Positions 59,826-64,000 of a stretch of 64,000 nt of DNA are shown in pieces; position 1 is the stretch's first letter; the number at the start of each line of letters is the position of its first letter. Under the pieces are notes generated by a model. That model was given only the letters and a program-made list of their open reading frames with translations, ran no database searches and was not told the origin of the DNA. This stretch comes from a bacterium HR10 (GTDB lineage: Bacteria; Acidobacteriota; Blastocatellia; HR10). Where the stretch lies: contig BEHM01000010.1 of the NCBI GenBank assembly GCA_002923315.1, forward strand, positions 1 through 64,000, written 5' to 3'. Both the position numbers and the translations under genes were made by a program.

Positions 59826-62800
59826 CTACCATGTCAACTTCAAGGCGAACTGGATCTGACGCGGCGTGCCGACGGTGCTGGTGATCCGGCCCGCCTGCGG
59901 GTTGCAGGAATGGATCTGCGCCTGCTCGGCCGTCAATTGGCAGGGGAGCGCGTCCAACTCCGCCGGCGTCGGGACGCGTCGGAATTGGGGCACGAAGCCG
60001 ATGTAGAGCTGGTTGAACGGAAGGGCGAAGTTCGGATGGTTGAGGATGTTGAAGGCTTCGACGCGAAATTGCAACCGCGCGATCTCCCGGATGGGGAACT
60101 CCTTCGATATGCCGACATCGAGATTCGAGAAGCCAGGGCCTCGCACGGACGTGCGCGGGGCATTCCCCAAGTGACCGGGCTCTTGCAGGGCGAACGCTTT
60201 CGGATCGAAGTAGCGATCCACGCGTCCGATGACAGGATTGGCCCGCAGGAGATTCGGTCGGTCGGGGAAGTCGATGTTATCCCCCACGCCCGTGATGCCG
60301 AATCCGGCGAGGACGGAGAAGGGGAATCCGCTTCGGAACTCGCCGAGAGCCGTGATCTTCCACCCCCCGAAGAGCGCTTGCGTGAGACCGCGCGCATCGC
60401 CGAGAAACCGTCGGCCGCGTCCCACGGGGAGCTCATACACGGCGTTCACGGTCGCGCGATGGCGAATGCTGAAGAGCGACTCCGAACGATCCAGCCGGCG
60501 ATCCGGCGGATATTGGCTCGCCTGGGCGACTCCGCGAATGATGTTATTGGAATTGAAGGCATCGGATTCCGAGAGGGCTTTGGAGAAGGCGTACGAGCTT
60601 TGGAAGGTGAGTCCGGCGGCGAGGCGGCGCGCCACCTGGAGGCTCATGGAGTGATAGTTCGCCGTCGCATCGAAGCGGCGAGCGTAGAGGGAGAAGGCGA
60701 TCTGACTCACGGCCGGCGCCGCCGTCCCGCATCCCCCGGTGAAGATCGGCCGCCCGTTCTCGAAGCGGCAGGGGAGATTGTGGTTGGCTTCGATCTTGCG
60801 CGGAATGTGATAGGATTGAGACCCGGCGTATGTGAGCGTCAGGCTCAGCTTTGCCGGAAGCTCTCGGGCCACTTCCAGATGCCACTGTACGGAAGTCGGC
60901 GAGTTCACCGGATCCAGCAGTCCGGTGACCAGCCCCACGTAGGGCGTCGGCTGCGTGCAGGTGGCGCACTGCGGGAACGGGATCTGCGGTAAGAACCCGG
61001 GGGCCAGCGGCTCTCCGAAGAATGTATTGAGCACGGGCTGAGGTGCATTCCATTGCAGAATCCCTTGAGCCGTGCCCTCGAATCCGAGGAATTCGTTGAA
61101 GAGGCCGAACCCCGCGCGGATGACCGTCTTCCCGTTGCCGAAGGGGTCGTAGGCGATGCCCACGCGCGGCTGGAATTGCGTGAGGGAGTAGTTGTCATAA
61201 GGCTGTCCGACGGTGACCCGCGTATCCTCCGGTCGTCGCCAATTCCCCAACTTGTTGTGGATATCCTTGAGGATCGGGGCCTGGAATTCGTGCCGCAATC
61301 CGAGCGTGAGCGTCACCCGGGGTGAGAGCCGCCAGGCGTCCTCCACGTACCAGGCGAAGAGCGTGGTGCGAACGCCGAAGCTGGCATCCGCCCCATCCCG
61401 GCGAATGATCAGGACGGCGGGATTGGCGGCGAGCAGGTCGTTCAGGGTGAGGAAGGTATAGCTGCCGCCCGGGATGACGGCCGAATTCCAATTCCACTGG
61501 AACCGGTTCACCATGCCCCCGAGCTTGAGCGTGTGGGGGCCGCGCGTGTAGACGAGGTCGTTGTTGAAGATGAAATTGTTGCGCACGAGGCGGAAGGGGC
61601 TGGCATCATCATTCCCCAGAAGCGTCAGGGTGCCGCTGACAGTACCCGCCGTGCCGCCACCGACGGAGATCACGCCGATCGTCTGGCGCGCCGGATTCCC
61701 CGTGAACTGCTCCGGGCGCAGAGGGACGGTGGGCTCGGTGGCCGCGAAGACGCGGGAGCGCAGATAGCTGAAGCTCGCCGTGTTCACGAGATTGGGCGTG
61801 AAGACGCGCGACCAGCGGAGCAAGTAGTTCTGCACGCGATCGGTGCGCACGAATTCGAAGGTGGGGAAGTGGAAGGCGGCGAGGGCGTCGGCATCCGTGA
61901 GCGACCAGCGGCCGGCGAATTGATCCTTCGGCGAGAGCGTGGACGTGAGGTGAACGAGCCCGAAATCCTGGCGCGTCGGCTGGCGATTCTGGAAGATGTA
62001 TTCGGCGATCCCTCCCCCGAGGTCGGCGCCGTTCGGTTTCGGATACAGCTCGAGGATCGCCTTCACGGCGGGGGAGATGGCGACCGGTCGTCCTCCGGGA
62101 CCGATCACGGGGAAGTCGCATGTTCCCCCGAGCCCGCCGTTGCGCGCGCACTCGCTGGGGACGAAGGAGATCTCCGTGGTCGTGAGCCGCTGCCGCAATC
62201 CCTCGTAATTCGTGAAGAAGAACGCGCGATCTCGACGGATGGGGCCACCCAGAGCCGCGCCGAACTGATTGCGGCGGAAGGGTGGCTTCTCGCGGTCGAA
62301 GAAGGAACGGGTATCGAAGACATCGTTGCGCACGAACTCGTAGGCGCTCCCGTGCAGCTCGTTGGTCCCGCTGCGCGTGGCGAAGCTGACGACAGCTCCG
62401 GATGCGCCGCCGTAGGCGGCGCTGAACGAATGGGTGATCACCTTGAACTCCTGAATGGCCTCGACGCCAGGCATATCGCCCGCGGCCGCCGTCCCCGGAG
62501 CGGTGAAGTTCCCGTTGCTGAAATTCACGCCGTCAATGAGGTAGGCCACGGAAGACCCCATCAACCCCCCGGCGCTGATATAGGAACCGGTGTTGGTCGC
62601 CGCTCCCAGCACGGTGGGTGGCGTCGCATTCGTCATCCGCACCAGACCCGGTTGCTGCGTGACCAAGGCGGTGAAGCTCCGCTGATTCAGGGGCAACTCG
62701 CGCACTTGCACGGGGAGGATGACTGTGCTGACCTCGACCTTGGTCGTCTCCACGACGGGGACGATTTCTGTACTCACGTCAATGCTCTCGGTGAGCTCAC

Positions 62801-63161
62801 CGACTTCGAGCGTGATGCGCACCGTCTCGGTCGCGCCGACCGTGAGCACCACATCGCGCAGGATCGCCTTCTTGAACCCGGGCGCTTCGACGTTCAAATC
62901 GTACCGTCCGGCCGGAAGCTGAGGGAGGACGAACTGCCCGTGCTCTCCCGTCGTGGTCTCGCGGATCAATCCCGTCTCCTGGTTCTTGATGGCGACGCGG
63001 GCGCCGGGGATCACCGCACCGGTCTTATCGGTGACCTCTCCGGTGATGGTCGCCGTCGTCACGGCCCCTTGAGCGAAGAGAGGCCGCGCGCTCCAGGAGC
63101 TGAGACACAGAGAGAGCGCGATGATCCAAAGCGCAGCTCCGTTTCTTCTCTTTCGACCCAT
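59826..63161 (-). CDS. TonB-dependent receptor, Oar-like, about 1111 aa
   Basis: Outer-membrane receptor at the upstream end of the island. Start at 63161 (GGGAGGTGAG site) gives a signal peptide (LWIIALSLCLSSWSARPLFA). Regulatory domain: ITGEVTDKTGAVIPGARVAI; PAGRYDLNVEAPGF. Plug: ELPLNQRSFTALVTQQPGLV, VAYLIDGVNFSNGNFTAPGT. The barrel ends PRQIQFALKLTW. Length is normal. It precedes two luciferase-like genes in the same direction. Confidence 0.93.
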   Translation of the reverse strand: MGRKRRNGAALWIIALSLCLSSWSARPLFAQGAVTTATITGEVTDKTGAVIPGARVAIKNQETGLIRETTTGEHGQFVLPQLPAGRYDLNVEAPGFKKAILRDVVLTVGATETVRITLEVGELTESIDVSTEIVPVVETTKVEVSTVILPVQVRELPLNQRSFTALVTQQPGLVRMTNATPPTVLGAATNTGSYISAGGLMGSSVAYLIDGVNFSNGNFTAPGTAAAGDMPGVEAIQEFKVITHSFSAAYGGASGAVVSFATRSGTNELHGSAYEFVRNDVFDTRSFFDREKPPFRRNQFGAALGGPIRRDRAFFFTNYEGLRQRLTTTEISFVPSECARNGGLGGTCDFPVIGPGGRPVAISPAVKAILELYPKPNGADLGGGIAEYIFQNRQPTRQDFGLVHLTSTLSPKDQFAGRWSLTDADALAAFHFPTFEFVRTDRVQNYLLRWSRVFTPNLVNTASFSYLRSRVFAATEPTVPLRPEQFTGNPARQTIGVISVGGGTAGTVSGTLTLLGNDDASPFRLVRNNFIFNNDLVYTRGPHTLKLGGMVNRFQWNWNSAVIPGGSYTFLTLNDLLAANPAVLIIRRDGADASFGVRTTLFAWYVEDAWRLSPRVTLTLGLRHEFQAPILKDIHNKLGNWRRPEDTRVTVGQPYDNYSLTQFQPRVGIAYDPFGNGKTVIRAGFGLFNEFLGFEGTAQGILQWNAPQPVLNTFFGEPLAPGFLPQIPFPQCATCTQPTPYVGLVTGLLDPVNSPTSVQWHLEVARELPAKLSLTLTYAGSQSYHIPRKIEANHNLPCRFENGRPIFTGGCGTAAPAVSQIAFSLYARRFDATANYHSMSLQVARRLAAGLTFQSSYAFSKALSESDAFNSNNIIRGVAQASQYPPDRRLDRSESLFSIRHRATVNAVYELPVGRGRRFLGDARGLTQALFGGWKITALGEFRSGFPFSVLAGFGITGVGDNIDFPDRPNLLRANPVIGRVDRYFDPKAFALQEPGHLGNAPRTSVRGPGFSNLDVGISKEFPIREIARLQFRVEAFNILNHPNFALPFNQLYIGFVPQFRRVPTPAELDALPCQLTAEQAQIHSCNPQAGRITSTVGTPRQIQFALKLTW

Positions 63162-63295
63162 AAGGCTCACCTCCCAAGGAAGGATTGGGGCGTCCTCGGC
63201 GAGGGCGCCTCGTGCCATGATGGAACGCTCAGGGGCGTCTCCCTCGCGTCTCGCGATCTCCGATGCGATGCGGCGATTCTTCAGCGGACACCGCC

Positions 63296-64000
63296 TCAGG
63301 GATCACGGGAGCAGGTCTTCGGCTCCAGCTCGGCGAGGAGGTGCTCCCGAAGCAGGAATTTTTGGATCTTTCCGCTCCCGGTCATGGGGAACTCGCGGAC
63401 GAAGCGGACGTATCGGGGGACCTTGAACGGGGCCAGATGCTCCCGACAGTAGGCGATGACGTCATCTTCCGTCACTGACTCCCCCTCCTTGAGCTTCACG
63501 AAGGCGGCCGGGACCTCTCCCCATCGAGGGTCGGGCACGCCGACGACGGCCGCGGCCACCACCGCAGGGTGAGTGAGCAAGAAATTCTCGACTTCGAGGG
63601 CGGAGACGTTCTCTCCCCCGACCCGGAGTACGTCCTTGCATCGTCCCAGGAACACCAAGTCTCCGTCCTCGGTCAGGAGGCCGCGATCGCCCGTATGCAG
63701 CCATCCATCGAGGTCAATGGCGCGCGCCGTCTCCTCGGGCATGTTATAGTATCCCTTCGTCACGACGTAGCCGCGCACGCAGATCTCGCCGGGCTGTCCC
63801 GGCGGACATCGCTCGCCCGTCATCGGATCCCGGATCTCCACCTCGACGCCCGGATGCGGACGACCGTTCGTCCCCACGCGTTTCTCGAGCGAGTCTCGCC
63901 AATCAGTGATGCAGACGTTGGGACTGCACTCGGAGAGCCCGTAGACGGAGCAGATGAAGGGGATGCCGATCTCCTCCGCGATCAGGCGGAGGAGGGTGGG
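63296..64000 (-). CDS. AMP-forming acyl-CoA synthetase (FadD-like), C-terminal 234 residues, cut by window edge
   Basis: The frame is open from the right edge to the stop at 63296. Motifs in order: SVYGLSECSPNVCITDW (A5), RPHPGVEVEIRDPMTGE, GWLHTGDRGLLTEDGDLVFL (A7), GRCKDVLRVGGENVSALEVE (A8 hinge) and PMTGSGKIQKFLLREHLL with the catalytic Lys (A10). It would activate a fatty or aromatic acid to its CoA ester. The N-terminal ATP loop is outside the window. It is co-directional with the receptor, about 130 bp upstream of its start, so it may be the first enzyme of the pathway. Confidence 0.88.
   Translation of the reverse strand, partial: PTLLRLIAEEIGIPFICSVYGLSECSPNVCITDWRDSLEKRVGTNGRPHPGVEVEIRDPMTGERCPPGQPGEICVRGYVVTKGYYNMPEETARAIDLDGWLHTGDRGLLTEDGDLVFLGRCKDVLRVGGENVSALEVENFLLTHPAVVAAAVVGVPDPRWGEVPAAFVKLKEGESVTEDDVIAYCREHLAPFKVPRYVRFVREFPMTGSGKIQKFLLREHLLAELEPKTCSRDP

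Overview
The window is about 60 % G+C and carries four very large outer-membrane receptors of the Oar type (N-terminal carboxypeptidase-like regulatory domain, plug, long beta barrel ending in an aromatic residue). Several such receptors in one stretch is typical of Acidobacteriota, so a member of that phylum, perhaps uncultivated or thermophilic, is the best guess. This is inference from gene content; there is no rRNA, tRNA or other phylogenetic marker here.

Layout. 1-240: the start of an IS256-type transposase running off the left edge, with a hairpin over its ribosome-binding site. 293-8544: a small unknown protein and two Oar-type receptors with good promoters. 8672-8954: two tiny overlapping reading frames. 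9200-13479: a sigma-54-type promoter followed by genes for a Tat-exported iron-sulfur protein and a molybdopterin enzyme of the tetrathionate/selenate reductase type, with no membrane-anchor gene. 13604-18040: a leftward operon (ArsR regulator, DUF318/ArsP permease, thioredoxin-like protein, FmdE-like protein, CoA-binding protein, PIG-L deacetylase, a small protein) that ends at a truncated thiolase. 18240-20393: gene remnants, a Cys-rich protein and a coiled-coil protein with 105-bp tandem repeats and a nuclease-like C-terminus.

From 63161 down to 21064 nearly everything is on the minus strand, mostly with ATGA overlaps or short gaps: about 42 kb of catabolic genes. They include two PaaK/FadD-type acyl-CoA ligases (one just outside, cut by the right edge), two luciferase-like monooxygenases, DUF2889, two VOC proteins, an amidohydrolase-like protein, two enoyl-CoA hydratases, thiolase-like proteins paired with DUF35 OB-fold proteins (resembling the Ltp2/ChsH2 aldolase pair of steroid side-chain breakdown), two acyl-CoA dehydrogenases, EtfAB, an old-yellow-enzyme-type dienoyl-CoA reductase, IpdA/IpdB-like CoA-transferase-fold proteins in both split and fused form, an SDR, a TetR regulator, and an HyuA/HyuB carboxylase-type pair. 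The HyuB protein carries an acetone-carboxylase-gamma-like tail. Downstream of it lie two separate pieces of a PEP synthase (phospho-histidine domain and PEP-binding barrel), and upstream two paralogous proteins of unknown family. The likely theme is breakdown of a cyclic, possibly terpenoid or steroid-like, compound through CoA esters, with a carboxylation step; the substrate cannot be read from the sequence.

Three observations stand out. (1) A carboxymuconolactone-decarboxylase/AhpD-like gene has an in-frame TGA exactly at the second Cys of its CxxC motif, followed by a hairpin that fits bacterial SECIS rules: a probable selenoprotein. (2) A short palindromic element (core GGTCCCCACGTGGGGTGCCC, with a longer form) is scattered through the window; the four copies inside genes are all read in the same frame and insert Gly/Asp-Thr/Ser-Pro-Arg/His-type peptides. 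(3) The HyuA/HyuB-gamma, PEP-synthase-fragment and unknown-paralogue cluster looks like an undescribed phosphorylation/carboxylation system.
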